Shown here piece by piece: positions 27,774 to 37,297 of a stretch of DNA of 64,000 nt; positions within the stretch are counted from its first letter, which is position 1; each line of letters opens with the position of its first letter. The stretch spans positions 1-64,000 of the forward strand of contig DLMH01000075.1 in NCBI GenBank assembly GCA_002478115.1, written 5' to 3'. The DNA is from Candidatus Acidiferrum typicum. GTDB taxonomy: Bacteria; Acidobacteriota; Terriglobia; Acidiferrales; UBA7541. A program made the translations under genes and the position numbers. Under the pieces are notes generated by a model. The model was not told where the DNA came from, did not search any database, and saw only the letters and a list, made by a program, of their open reading frames with translations.

Positions 27774-28703
27774 CTATTCATAGGCGGCGCGGGTTAGGCG
27801 GTCGCGGATGGGGGCCCACTCCGGCGTGTCGGGGGGAAGTTCGACGGCGATCCAGTCGAAGGATTGGCGGTCCAGTTCGTGCAGCGTGGCGTAGAGTTGC
27901 GCGGCGTAGTCGTCCGCGTTTTGCGGCATGCGCTGCTTGAAAGCGGCGCGGGCGTTGTAGGCGAGCCAGAGATAGGCGCCGCGTCCTTTGCGGGGAAGAT
28001 GGCCGCGGCTGACGAGGAGAACGCGCGTGCGCGGGCTGTAGTGCTTTTTGTGCTGGCCGGGGGAGCGGTGGGCGTCTTCGAGTTGTTGCATCGTGGCCGC
28101 GTCCGGCTTGTCCTCTTGTGCGTCTTCTACAAACGCCATGCCGGGGCGGAGGACTTCCAAGCCATCGGGCGTTACGGCGATCACCGTGGATTCGAGGCCG
28201 ACTTCGCAGGGGCCGCCATCGAGGAGAAACGGCGTCTCGTCACCGAAGGCTTCGCGGACATGCTGCGCTGTGGTAGGGGAAAGCTGGGTGAAGCGATTGG
28301 CGCTGGGTGCGGCGATGGGGAAGCCCACTTCGCGCAGGAGCGCGAGCGCCACGGGATGCCGGGGCATGCGCAGGCCGACGGTGGGGAGGCCTGCGGTGGC
28401 GTCATCGGGAATGATGGATTTTTTCGGAACGACGAGCGTGAGCGGGCCGGGCCAATATTTGCGGGCGAGGCGTTCGGCTTCCAGCGGCCAATCAGCGGCG
28501 AGCGCGCGCGCCTGCTCGATGCTGGCCACATGCACGATGAGCGGGCTGGTGGTGGGGCGGCCCTTGAGGGCATAGATTTTGCGGATTGCCGAGGGATCGA
28601 GCGCGTTGGCGCCAAGGCCGTAGACGGTTTCCGTCGGGAAAACGACGAGGCCACCGGAGCGGAGAATTTGCGCGGCTTTCAGGATGTCAGAGTCGGCGGT
28701 CAT
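27774..28703 (-). CDS. L-threonylcarbamoyladenylate synthase (Sua5/YrdC type)
   Basis: About 309 residues. The YrdC domain has GGLVVFPTETVYGLGANA, KGRPTTSPLIVH, PGPLTLVV and PSANRFTQLSPTT. A C-terminal Sua5 domain follows (YSPRTRVLLVSR). It makes threonylcarbamoyl-AMP for the t6A modification at position 37 of ANN-decoding tRNAs. The frame opens at 28763, but the ATG at 28703 gives the normal start just before the YrdC fold. No strong Shine-Dalgarno is visible at either. Confidence 0.92.
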   Translation of the reverse strand: MTADSDILKAAQILRSGGLVVFPTETVYGLGANALDPSAIRKIYALKGRPTTSPLIVHVASIEQARALAADWPLEAERLARKYWPGPLTLVVPKKSIIPDDATAGLPTVGLRMPRHPVALALLREVGFPIAAPSANRFTQLSPTTAQHVREAFGDETPFLLDGGPCEVGLESTVIAVTPDGLEVLRPGMAFVEDAQEDKPDAATMQQLEDAHRSPGQHKKHYSPRTRVLLVSRGHLPRKGRGAYLWLAYNARAAFKQRMPQNADDYAAQLYATLHELDRQSFDWIAVELPPDTPEWAPIRDRLTRAAYE

Positions 28704-28861
28704 GGCGATGAAATGATTGTGGCAGAAGAAAAGCGAGGGGGCCAGCGTGCGAGCTTGCGTCATAGCACGGCGCGATGCTGTTGCGGGAACGGTCTACCTG
28801 GTGATGGCGCTAGTGTGTTTGCTGTGATGCCTGCCCTGGTAGGCCGGAGGAGCCCTGGGGC

Positions 28862-29212
28862 TTAGTTGTCCGGGGTATGCGTGGGATCAAAGACGACGGA
28901 AACTTCCACAATCGATTCGGCGGCGCCGGGAGCAAAGACCCACTGCTTCACGGCCTTCTGAGCGGAATCGGCGAGAATGGCGCTGCCGCCAAGCACTTCT
29001 GTATCGCGGACGGCGCCGTCGGCTTTCACGACGACGCGCAGGCGGACGACCCCGCCGATACCCCGCTTTTTGAGAATGCTTGGGTATTGTGCCTCGACGC
29101 GTTTCAGGACCTTGCGCGTCGTTTCCTGTGAATGAACGCACGCCGGATAAGAAAGCAATGCGACCGCAAAACCCAACAAGAGGCCCAGGAGCTTGTAGCT
29201 AGGTGTCTTCAT
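28862..29212 (-). CDS. Exported TonB C-terminal-domain protein
   Basis: 116 residues. Signal peptide (LLGLLLGFAVALLSYPACVHS) followed by a single TonB_C-like domain (QYPSILKKRGIGGVVRLRVVV, AVKQWVFAPG). It lacks the membrane anchor and proline-rich linker of a true TonB, so it is probably a free periplasmic TonB-C module. Such small proteins are common in TonB-receptor-rich genomes, and their role is not known. Confidence 0.8.
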   Translation of the reverse strand: MKTPSYKLLGLLLGFAVALLSYPACVHSQETTRKVLKRVEAQYPSILKKRGIGGVVRLRVVVKADGAVRDTEVLGGSAILADSAQKAVKQWVFAPGAAESIVEVSVVFDPTHTPDN

Positions 29213-29944
29213 TGGATGACGGCCATTTCTGCGGCCCGCGAAGTGAAGCAGCGAGCAGACGCGAGCCTCTCCTCTAAATGTGACCGATAAACTTGCACGG
29301 GTTCGGCCAGAGTTGAAGGAATCTTGGAGCGCACGGGCCGGAGTGTCAACGGAGCGCTATTTCTATCTATCTTATTCATACAACAAGACTTAATGTTTCT
29401 CTCAGGCCTGCAGGGCGTGGGCTGAAGGGAAGGCTATGCGGTTATGGGCAGGGGGATTCCTCAGCGAAAGTCTCAGGGTGAGATATTGCGGTCATTGCCG
29501 GGCGCGAATGCTGAGACCTGTTGCGAAAAGCCAGGTCTCGCTTAGGCCAGGCGCCAAGACTAGCAGAAATGGAGAAGTTTCCGATGGGCGCCTCGCATTC
29601 AAGCGAAAAGAGTCACGGGCGAGAAATCTCATCAAGAGTTTCTTAATCGCCGAGAGCTGCCGTTCACGCCAACGAGCAGCAAAATCATACGTCCGGCGCC
29701 TCCTGCGCACGGACGCTAGCGCAAACCTCGCTGAATGAGGGTGCTGTCGAGTTCTTCAGGGGTTTTGTTCTTCCACTGGTCTTTATCAGCTATTCACAGA
29801 AGTTACAATCCCGATTCACGCGCCTTTGTTAAGCCTTGTGCTGCGAAGTATTCCCTCGCCGAATCCCTCAGCTCTCAGGCGGTGTCCGGGGAACAGCGAT
29901 GGAAACCGCACGGGTACAAAGCTTTCAATCTGAGAGGAGCACGT
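29213..29944. other. Long intergenic region with one strong hairpin
   Basis: About 730 bases without a convincing gene. GAGACCTG (29513-29520) and CAGGTCTC (29532-29539) form an 8-bp stem around an 11-nt loop. There is no T-tract after it, so it is not a simple terminator. A short AT-rich stretch lies near 29358-29400. GAGAGGAG just before 29945 is the Shine-Dalgarno of the next gene. I recognise no riboswitch or known ncRNA. Confidence 0.55.
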
Positions 29945-32020
29945 ATGCACATAAAAGAATGGGCGAAGGCCGGTTGCGCTTACCTGGCGGCTGCCGCGTT
30001 GATGCTGCAGCCAGTTACAGTAATGGCCCAAGACCCAAAGAATGACGAGCAAGTGGATCAGAAGAAAATTGTCGAAATTGCGCCGAAGTCAAGCGATGTA
30101 GTTGCGCAATACACGCATCGCGTGGAAGACTTCCCTTATCTCAGCCACGATCAGAAACTCGACCTGCTGCGTAAGCACATTAAGTACGTCTTCGTTCTCT
30201 TCCAGGAGAACCGCTCTTTTGATTTCTACTTTGGCACCTACCCCGGAGCCCGGGGACTGTTCTCGCAGCCCGCTAGCGAAACTCCTGGCTTTTACCAGCC
30301 GATCGCCAATACATCTGGCGCGGTTGAAACCATCTCCCCATTCTTAATTCCCCAGTCCGTCAAGGACGTTAACGGCAATTCAGTTCTCTTGTACCCGGAG
30401 GACACGGACTCCGTGAATCACGGCCACACGGCCATTGATGCCAAGCTGCATCTGGATGCCAGCAACGTGGCTCACAATGACCGCTATGCCTTTACGGAAG
30501 AAGGCATAACCGGCGGGACACTGAGCGCCGATGGAACGACCTATTCCGGACCAGCCCCGACAGAGGCGCAAGTGCAAAAGGGCGAGTTGGTCGTTGGCCA
30601 TGTGGATTGCGATACCACTCCATTTTTGTGGCAGTACGCGGACCGCTTCACTCTTTTCGATAACTTCTTTGACACCGTGATCGGACCGTCTACGCCAAAC
30701 GCCATCGCCATGATCGCCGGCCAATCGGGCATGACGCAGTGGGTCCTGCATCCCAATCTGGCGTTGGGCGGCACAGGCACATACGCAAACGGGCAACTAC
30801 CCGTGACTGGCGATCCACAACCCTACTGGGGCAACGCTCTCGCAGCCCTTTTGAACCCGCCGGGTGAAAAGCAGCCCACCGAGAGCGGGGAAGCTGAGAC
30901 CAGCACCCCGGCCTCCAACCTCACTTTTGCCAGTTTGCCTCTCTCCTTTATGGGAAATCAGATTCAAAACATCACGGCCCAGGATAATTTGCCCTCCTTC
31001 GATCTTCTGGACGTTCAGGACGACATCTTGAAGATCGCCGGCGATCACAACAAGCCGGTAAATTGGGGTTGGTTCCAGGAAGGATATGATCACGAGTCTA
31101 CCGATCCTACCAGCGCCCCAACGTATGCCAACTACATCGCTCATCACAACGGCCCGCAATACTTCGGTTATGAGGCCAATAACGCCACCGAAACCCTGGC
31201 GCACTTGAAGGGCCTCGGCGACTTCTACACGGCGATCAGCACGAACGCACTGCCGAAAGAAGGCGGTGTTTTCTACGTCCGCGGCGGGTATGGCAACCTA
31301 GACAACCTTGTTCCCCGCTCACCCAACAAAACCGTCCAAGGAGATTTCCCGGGAAATGACGACCACCCCGGCTATTCCGATGCGCAGATCAGCGAAGCGC
31401 TTCTGGCGGACTCCATCAACGCGATCGCCAGCAGCAAATATTGGCCAGAGAGCGCCATCATCATCACCTACGATGAGACGGACGGCCTCTACGACCACAC
31501 TGTGCCGCTGATCCGCTCCTTCGATCCCGTGGGGAACGCCCTCAATCAGGGTCCGCGCATTCCAGCGATCGTCATCTCGCCGTATGGCGTTGCACACGCC
31601 ATCACCCATGAACCCACGGAGCATAGCTCGATCATCAAGTTCATTGACGAGTTGTTCAACCTGACGCCGCTTGCCGATCTTCCCGATGAAGCCAACGCGC
31701 GTGCGCTGGGCGAACTACCGCCCTTCAACCAGAAGTACCTTGGGCCGGCCGATGCCCATACTCCTGGTGTTGGCAACCTCTTCTCCGCCTTTGACAATGC
31801 GCGGTTGCTGGGCTTCGTGCCGCCGTTGCCAGCCGACTACGCCAAGATTCCGCGTAACGAGGTAGTGACTCTTCCCCACTATGGCGCGGCAGGCTGCCGC
31901 GTCCTGCAAATCTCGCCGACCGATATCGTCCACGGGAAAGTGATCGATCCGGCTCCGGCCGACTTCAATCCGCGTCCCGGCAGCGAACCGGGTGTGCCGA
32001 CTTCGGGTACCTGGCAATAG
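29945..32020 (+). CDS. Exported phosphoesterase (phospholipase C / acid phosphatase family)
   Basis: 691 residues with a signal peptide (YLAAAALMLQPVTVMAQ). The phosphoesterase family (PF04185) is shown by VFVLFQENRSFDFYFGTYPG with the metal and nucleophile region, DRFTLFDNFFDTVIGPSTPN, IIITYDETDGLYDHTVP, and RIPAIVISPYGVAH with EHSSIIKFID. Members hydrolyse phosphate esters or phospholipids outside the cytoplasm. The frame is open to 29735, but the ATG at 29945 starts the signal peptide and has a strong Shine-Dalgarno. Phosphate scavenging is a reasonable inference. Confidence 0.88.
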   Translation: MHIKEWAKAGCAYLAAAALMLQPVTVMAQDPKNDEQVDQKKIVEIAPKSSDVVAQYTHRVEDFPYLSHDQKLDLLRKHIKYVFVLFQENRSFDFYFGTYPGARGLFSQPASETPGFYQPIANTSGAVETISPFLIPQSVKDVNGNSVLLYPEDTDSVNHGHTAIDAKLHLDASNVAHNDRYAFTEEGITGGTLSADGTTYSGPAPTEAQVQKGELVVGHVDCDTTPFLWQYADRFTLFDNFFDTVIGPSTPNAIAMIAGQSGMTQWVLHPNLALGGTGTYANGQLPVTGDPQPYWGNALAALLNPPGEKQPTESGEAETSTPASNLTFASLPLSFMGNQIQNITAQDNLPSFDLLDVQDDILKIAGDHNKPVNWGWFQEGYDHESTDPTSAPTYANYIAHHNGPQYFGYEANNATETLAHLKGLGDFYTAISTNALPKEGGVFYVRGGYGNLDNLVPRSPNKTVQGDFPGNDDHPGYSDAQISEALLADSINAIASSKYWPESAIIITYDETDGLYDHTVPLIRSFDPVGNALNQGPRIPAIVISPYGVAHAITHEPTEHSSIIKFIDELFNLTPLADLPDEANARALGELPPFNQKYLGPADAHTPGVGNLFSAFDNARLLGFVPPLPADYAKIPRNEVVTLPHYGAAGCRVLQISPTDIVHGKVIDPAPADFNPRPGSEPGVPTSGTWQ

Positions 32021-32129
32021 GACGAAAGTCCACGTCAACCACTTACCTGCGGCGACCGGATTTTCTCTCCGGTCGCCGTATTATTATGAGCAGGCCTTGC
32101 CACAGATACTCGAAAGGAACGTGACCTGC

Positions 32130-33155
32130 ATGATCCGAGTTTTCGCACTTTTGTGTTTCATCGTCTGGCTGATCACCGCAACCCCTCCGGCGGCACTTGC
32201 CGGCACCACGCTCGATAAAATCAAGGCTGCCGGCACACTTGCGTGCGGAATCAACACCGAACTGCCCGAGTACTCCACGCAGGACGCCCATGGAAATCAT
32301 GCCGCCTTCGACCAAGACATATGTAAGGCCGTGGCCGTGGCTGTGCTCGGGGCAAATGCCAACTTCACAATTGTGCCCTTCCAAGACGAACAGGATGCCC
32401 TTAAAGCCCTGAACTCTGGGGCGATCGCGCTGCTTGCCACGGGCTCTCCGAATTTTATCAACATAGCCAACACGGGCATTGGCTTTGCGCGGCCCATCTT
32501 CTATGACTATCAGGGCTTCCTTGTGAACAAGACGATGGGAATCGCTTCTCCCAAGGACCTGACTGGCAAGAAAGTCTGTTTTCTGGGTGGCACCGAGATC
32601 GAGATTCAGCTTCAAGCGTACATGCAGCGCGAGAATATCAAGTGGCTGCCCTTCCTCTTTCAGGAAGAAGGTGAGATGGAAGCGGCATTCGTCACGGGCA
32701 ACTGCGCGGCCATAAGTGCGGACGTTTCGCAACTCGCCTACGAGCGAATTGCGTTTAAGAACAGGGCGCGGAATTACGCAATCCTGCCGGACGTCATCGC
32801 CAAAGACCCTTTGGCGCCCGCCTATCGCCTGGACGACCCGCAATGGACGACCATCGTCAATTGGATTGTGGAAGCATTGGTCCAAGCCGAGGAGAGCGGC
32901 GTGACGCAGGCGAATCTCGCGGAGATGAAGAAGAGCGACGATCCAGTGATCCGGCGCTTGCTCGGCGTCCAGCGCGGCTATGGGCAATTTATCGGACTCG
33001 ACGATGCCTGGGCGGCGCGCGTTATCGAAGCCGTGGGCAACTATGGCGAGACGTTCGAGCGGGACCTCGGTTCGAGGTCGGTGATGAAGCTGCCACGCGG
33101 GCCAAACAACCTTTGGACCCAGGGCGGGCTAATGTACGCACTGCCCATGCGGTAG
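32130..33155 (+). CDS. Amino-acid ABC transporter substrate-binding protein (AapJ-like), orphan
   Basis: 341 residues with a signal peptide ending near PPAALA. The SBP_bac_3 domain includes DKIKAAGTLACGINTELPEY, HAAFDQDICKAVAVAVLG and DLTGKKVCFLGG. The longer architecture and the C-terminal YGETFERDLG and WTQGGLMYALP resemble general L-amino-acid binding proteins (AapJ/BztA). No permease or ATPase gene is adjacent, so it is an orphan here. It follows the phosphoesterase by 109 bp on the same strand. Shine-Dalgarno AAAGGAA lies before the ATG. Confidence 0.87.
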   Translation: MIRVFALLCFIVWLITATPPAALAGTTLDKIKAAGTLACGINTELPEYSTQDAHGNHAAFDQDICKAVAVAVLGANANFTIVPFQDEQDALKALNSGAIALLATGSPNFINIANTGIGFARPIFYDYQGFLVNKTMGIASPKDLTGKKVCFLGGTEIEIQLQAYMQRENIKWLPFLFQEEGEMEAAFVTGNCAAISADVSQLAYERIAFKNRARNYAILPDVIAKDPLAPAYRLDDPQWTTIVNWIVEALVQAEESGVTQANLAEMKKSDDPVIRRLLGVQRGYGQFIGLDDAWAARVIEAVGNYGETFERDLGSRSVMKLPRGPNNLWTQGGLMYALPMR

Positions 33156-33302
33156 CGGTATCGCCGCGTGTTGGAAGGCTGTCGGGGAGGGCGGCGCGTG
33201 AAGGGATTCGGTAGTATCTGATTTCCGCGCGACCGGTTCTCAGTGCTGGTGTTGCTGTTCAAACTCTGCCAGGTTCTCCGCGCTAAGGGAACTGCGCGAA
33301 GG

Positions 33303-34214
33303 CTATGAGGCGTGAGTGTGCTTGTAGAGTTTTTCGCCGGCCGGGATTTCCACGCGCAGACGATTGGCCGGCAACGGGATGGGGCAAGTGGTGTAGGGAT
33401 TGTAGGCGCAGGGAGGATTGTAAGCCTTGTTGAAATCGAGCTGGACGGTTTTGCCATTGGGGCCGTCCTTGGGAACATCGGTATCGAGGAAACGGGAGGC
33501 GGGGTAGGTTTCCTTGCCGCTGGTGAGATCGCGGAAGACGATGAAGAGCGTGCCGTCGGGATTGGCTTCGGCTTCGAGGCGGTACTCCTGGCCATGCAGC
33601 GAAAAGAGTACGTGGCCGACGATGTCCATCTTGATGGAATCGCCGAGAACATTTTGCGAGTCGAACTGTTTGGGCGAGTCATAGGGAACGAAGCGCGCGG
33701 TGAGGGCGTAGGATTCTTCAATGGGGAACCAGTGCAGGCCTGTAAAGCTCTTGAGCAAGGGGCTGTGCTTATCCTTGAGGCGGAGAGCAAAGCGAGCGCC
33801 GCTGGCGTGGACGTAGAGCGTAAGATCGCCGAGCACGAGGCGGTCTTGGGGATTGTCCGGGCGAAGTTCAGCCGATTGCACGGGTTTACCGTTGATGGTC
33901 GCGGTGACACCCGGAAGAATGTGGACGGTGGTCTTACCGGCGTGGAAATCGAAAGTGCCGGCTAGTGCAGGTGCCGAAGCGGGAAGAACGATGTCATTGA
34001 GAGGATCGGAGCCGAAGCGGTTTTCGCCCTCGTGGAGCCAGAAGAGGCCCGAAACGGTGAGCCATCCGGAATCGGAAGTGAGCTGGGCTTCGTAATCGTG
34101 GCGCCACTTTTCAACGGACTGGCGATAGGCGGCCGAGTCCGCGCTGACAACGCAGGCGAAGAGAAAGAAGACGAGAAACAGGGCGAGGCCGCGGCGCGGA
34201 TGATGAAAGTGCAT
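33303..34214 (-). CDS. Exported DUF1684 protein
   Basis: 303 residues. Signal peptide (LALFLVFFLFACVVSA) followed by a DUF1684 domain, recognised by SGLFWLHEGENRFGSDP, and by QLDFNKAYNPPCAYNPY with the three prolines and TCPIPLP. The family function is not established. The ATG at 34214 has GAAGGGAG upstream and is preferred over the frame start at 34277. A hairpin followed by six T residues lies in its 5' leader. Confidence 0.83.
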   Translation of the reverse strand: MHFHHPRRGLALFLVFFLFACVVSADSAAYRQSVEKWRHDYEAQLTSDSGWLTVSGLFWLHEGENRFGSDPLNDIVLPASAPALAGTFDFHAGKTTVHILPGVTATINGKPVQSAELRPDNPQDRLVLGDLTLYVHASGARFALRLKDKHSPLLKSFTGLHWFPIEESYALTARFVPYDSPKQFDSQNVLGDSIKMDIVGHVLFSLHGQEYRLEAEANPDGTLFIVFRDLTSGKETYPASRFLDTDVPKDGPNGKTVQLDFNKAYNPPCAYNPYTTCPIPLPANRLRVEIPAGEKLYKHTHAS

Positions 34215-34561
34215 GGAATGCTCCCTTCGAGTGCGAATTGAAAAATTACCCAAAAAATGCCCGCCAACCAGGGCCACTGGCTCGCGGGCTTACCGGAAAC
34301 TGCAACGCTCTCGGTACCAGAAACTCAGGCGCGTACGAAGGCGTCCCGCGGAGCCAGGAAAAGGCCGAAGGGACAACACCAGAGATTCGCTGACGAAGTG
34401 CGCACGGATAAGAAGATACCGTCGGGGGAGGGAATCGTCAACGCGGGTAATCATAACTGGCCGCTGCGCATCCGATGTGAGGGTTAACATTGGTTCGGTG
34501 TGAGCCGGAGTATAGTGGGCGTGGCGGTCGACCGAGAAGAGCCACAGATGAAAGGTGTTCC
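34215..34561. other. Divergent intergenic region between DUF1684 and nitroreductase-like genes
   Basis: About 350 bases with no convincing gene. It contains the leader hairpin at 34259-34289 (separate entry) and must hold promoters for both neighbours. No promoter boxes could be assigned with confidence. Confidence 0.55.
34252..34289 (-). terminator. Terminator-like hairpin in the DUF1684 leader
   Basis: On the minus strand GCCCGC pairs with GCGGGC (34284-34289 with 34259-34264), and inside it CCAG pairs with CTGG (34268-34271, 34277-34280). The stem is followed by ATTTTTTG. It lies about 40 nt upstream of the DUF1684 start codon and in the same orientation, so it could attenuate that gene. 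Confidence 0.6.
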
Positions 34562-35743
34562 ATGAAGCGCAGATCATTCCTGAAGGGCGCGGGGATTGTC
34601 ACGGTCTTGGTTGCGGGCGGTGGAGTGTGGCGGGCCTACGATCAGGGTGTCTTCAGTGTTGGCAAGGGACCTGCCTACGAACCGTGGAGAGACTGGCGCA
34701 GCAATCCCAATGAGGGAGCACTCGCGCTGGTGCGTGCCGCGATTCTGGCCGCGAGCCCACATAACACGCAGCCCTGGCTCTTTAAGGTGACGAATTCCTG
34801 GATTGAGTTGTATCTCGACACTGATCGGAACGTCGGGGCCCTCGACCCCTATCTACGTGAAGAACACCTTGGAATGGGCTGCGCCATCGAGAACCTGATG
34901 CTCGCGGCGGCGGCCAGCGGTTACTTGGCCACGGTGACACTTATTCCGGGAAAACTCGGGCCAATCCCCGCCGAAGGGAAACCAAAGCTGGTGGCACGCG
35001 TCGATCTCGTGGCAGGCAAACACGAGGAAAGCGAACTGTACGATGCGATCCCGCGGCGGCATACGAATCGCGGCGCTTACAACTCCCAGATACCGATCCC
35101 GCCTCAGTTTGTGGATGCGCTTAGCCGCCTGGCAAGCGAAGAAGCAGACGCGAGGATCTTTCTCTTCACAGCAGACGGCGACCGAAAAAAGATCGCGGAA
35201 ATAAGCTCCGCGGCGAATACGGAGCTCTATTCCGACCCGGAGGTAGAGGGTGGCAGTGATCGATGGATAAGGATCAAGTGGAGTTCGGTCCAGAAATATC
35301 GGGACGGGCTCACGATTGATGCTTTCGGGCTTCCCCCCATCGCCACAGCCGTTGCCAAGACGATGCCTCTTTGGATGCTGAGATGGGCAGCGTCGCGAAG
35401 TACGGCGAACGGGTATGCACACCTGATGCTGAGCGCGCCCCTGATTGGCATCATCGCGGTGAGTGACCGCTACGACCAGGCAAATTGTCTGCGCGCGGGG
35501 CGCATCTGGCAGCGGGCTCACCTGCTGGCAACAGCTCGTGGCTTGGCGGGACGGCCCTGCAATGAGGCCGTTGAAATGATCGACCATGAGAGAGCGCAGG
35601 GAAAACCAGCGCAGCGAGCGGGCTTGCTTGCTGAGGTTCTGGGGGATACCACGTGGCAGCCGACGTTTCTGTTCTACATGGGCTATCCGATTTGGGCGGC
35701 ACGATCGAGCCCGCGTCGCTCGATTGATCGTGTGGTTCTTTGA
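34562..35743 (+). CDS. Tat-exported nitroreductase-like protein (Acg-type)
   Basis: 393 residues. It begins MKRRSFLKGAG, a twin-arginine signal, followed by a nitroreductase-like fold: ILAASPHNTQPWLFKV, DLVAGKHEESELYDAIPRRHTNRGAY and the C-terminal TFLFYMGYP. This resembles the Acg/Rv2032-like family, in which FMN binding and activity are often uncertain. The frame is open to 34490, but the ATG at 34562 starts the Tat signal. Confidence 0.78.
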   Translation: MKRRSFLKGAGIVTVLVAGGGVWRAYDQGVFSVGKGPAYEPWRDWRSNPNEGALALVRAAILAASPHNTQPWLFKVTNSWIELYLDTDRNVGALDPYLREEHLGMGCAIENLMLAAAASGYLATVTLIPGKLGPIPAEGKPKLVARVDLVAGKHEESELYDAIPRRHTNRGAYNSQIPIPPQFVDALSRLASEEADARIFLFTADGDRKKIAEISSAANTELYSDPEVEGGSDRWIRIKWSSVQKYRDGLTIDAFGLPPIATAVAKTMPLWMLRWAASRSTANGYAHLMLSAPLIGIIAVSDRYDQANCLRAGRIWQRAHLLATARGLAGRPCNEAVEMIDHERAQGKPAQRAGLLAEVLGDTTWQPTFLFYMGYPIWAARSSPRRSIDRVVL

Positions 35744-35788
35744 CGGGCGTTTTGTGCCAAATCGACGGAACTCATCAGGTAAAAGAAA

Positions 35789-37297
35789 TCAGGGGGCGAA
35801 GGCGTCGCGGGGTTGCGGCTTAAGCTGGACGGCGGCCAGGCTGGCGGCGTCCCAACCACCGCCAAGGGCCTTCACGAGGAGCACGGAGGTGACCAGGCGC
35901 TGGCCTTGGATGATGGTAGCTTCCTGCTCGTTATTGAGAAGATTTTGCTGGGCGCTGACCACATCGAGATAGCTGACGAGGCCGCCGGTGTAGCGCGAAG
36001 TGGCGATCTCGAGCTGGCGGCGCGAAGAGTCGACAGCGTCCGTTTGCGATTGGCGCGCCGCGTCGAGCACCTGCAGCCCGGTGATGTTGTCCTGCACTTC
36101 GCGGAAAGCGTTGAGGACGGTGCCGCGATAAGTGGCGACGGAAGCGTCGTAACCCGCCTGGGAGAACTGCATCTGCGCGCGGCGGGCGCCGCCGGTAAAA
36201 ATGTCCTGCGCAAGATTGGCGCCCACGGCCCAAAATGCGCTCGCGGCGTTGAGCAATTGGGAAATCTCAGCGGAGTTCCAGCCACCCTGGCCATAAAGAA
36301 CGAGTGAAGGATAGTACGCCGCTTTGGCAATGCCGATTTGCGCGTTGGCGATGGCCATTTGACGCTCGGATTCGGCGATATCGGGGCGCCGCTCGAGGAG
36401 CTCAGAGGGGAGAGAAGTTTCGAAGTTGGGCGGCTCGGCGGCGAGCGGGCGCTCCGCGACGTGGAAATCGGGAGCGGGCTTGCCGGTGAGAACGGCAATG
36501 GCATCCTCAAACTGTTTGCGCTCCTGGCGGAGAAGTATCGCTTGAGTGCGCGTGGTGTTGAGGAGCGTCTCTTCCTGAGTGACGTCGAGGCCGGAAGCGA
36601 CTCCGCCGTTGTGGCGCGAGTTGACGAGATCGAGCCCCTTTTGGAGTGTCTCGACGGTGCGGTGCAGAAGAGCGATCTGCGTGTCGAGTTGGCGCAAAGT
36701 GAAATAGTCGGCGGCGAGCTCCGCGGTAAGAACAAGGCGAACGCTTTCGAGGTCGGCGGCGTTGGCTTGATAGGAGGCTTGCGCAGCTTCGATGGTGCGG
36801 CGGCGCTTGCCGACGAGATCCACTTCGTAGCTCACCGTGAAGGGGAGAACGTAGTTGCTCTGCGTTACAGGACCCGTGAGCGGAACGTAGGAGCCGGAGG
36901 GACGAGTACCAGAGTACCGTTGGCGCTCGGCGGCGGGATCGACCGAGAGCGTGGGGAAGAGCTGAGCATTCTGGACGGCCGCGGAAGCACGGGCCTGATC
37001 GTAATGAGCGAAAGCGACTTTGAGGGTCTGGTTGGCAGCGAGGAGTTCGTTTTCAAGAGTATTGAGATCGTCATCGTGGAAGACGGTCCACCACGAGGTT
37101 TTGGGGATGGCATCCTTGGGGACGGCTTCGCGCCAGGGCTCAACGATTTCCCATTTGGCGGGCACGGCAGCCGCGGGACGTTTGTAGTTTGGCCCCACGG
37201 TGCAGCCCGCGAGAAGAAGCACTCCGGCGAAAAGAAGACTCACGCGCACGAGCGGAGGGCGGTGCGGGCGGTGTGAAGCATTTACGCGGGAAGTCAT
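35789..37297 (-). CDS. Outer-membrane factor of RND efflux system (NodT/OprM family)
   Basis: 502 residues. It starts with a lipoprotein signal (LLFAGVLLLAGC, TVGPNYKRP) and has two OEP repeats of long coiled helices (DYFTLRQLDTQIALLHRTVETL, GLVSYLDVVSAQQNLLNNE). It forms the trimeric outer-membrane channel. Its ATG at 37297 shares a base with the adaptor-gene stop (TGATG). It is the third gene of the efflux operon. Confidence 0.93.
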   Translation of the reverse strand: MTSRVNASHRPHRPPLVRVSLLFAGVLLLAGCTVGPNYKRPAAAVPAKWEIVEPWREAVPKDAIPKTSWWTVFHDDDLNTLENELLAANQTLKVAFAHYDQARASAAVQNAQLFPTLSVDPAAERQRYSGTRPSGSYVPLTGPVTQSNYVLPFTVSYEVDLVGKRRRTIEAAQASYQANAADLESVRLVLTAELAADYFTLRQLDTQIALLHRTVETLQKGLDLVNSRHNGGVASGLDVTQEETLLNTTRTQAILLRQERKQFEDAIAVLTGKPAPDFHVAERPLAAEPPNFETSLPSELLERRPDIAESERQMAIANAQIGIAKAAYYPSLVLYGQGGWNSAEISQLLNAASAFWAVGANLAQDIFTGGARRAQMQFSQAGYDASVATYRGTVLNAFREVQDNITGLQVLDAARQSQTDAVDSSRRQLEIATSRYTGGLVSYLDVVSAQQNLLNNEQEATIIQGQRLVTSVLLVKALGGGWDAASLAAVQLKPQPRDAFAP

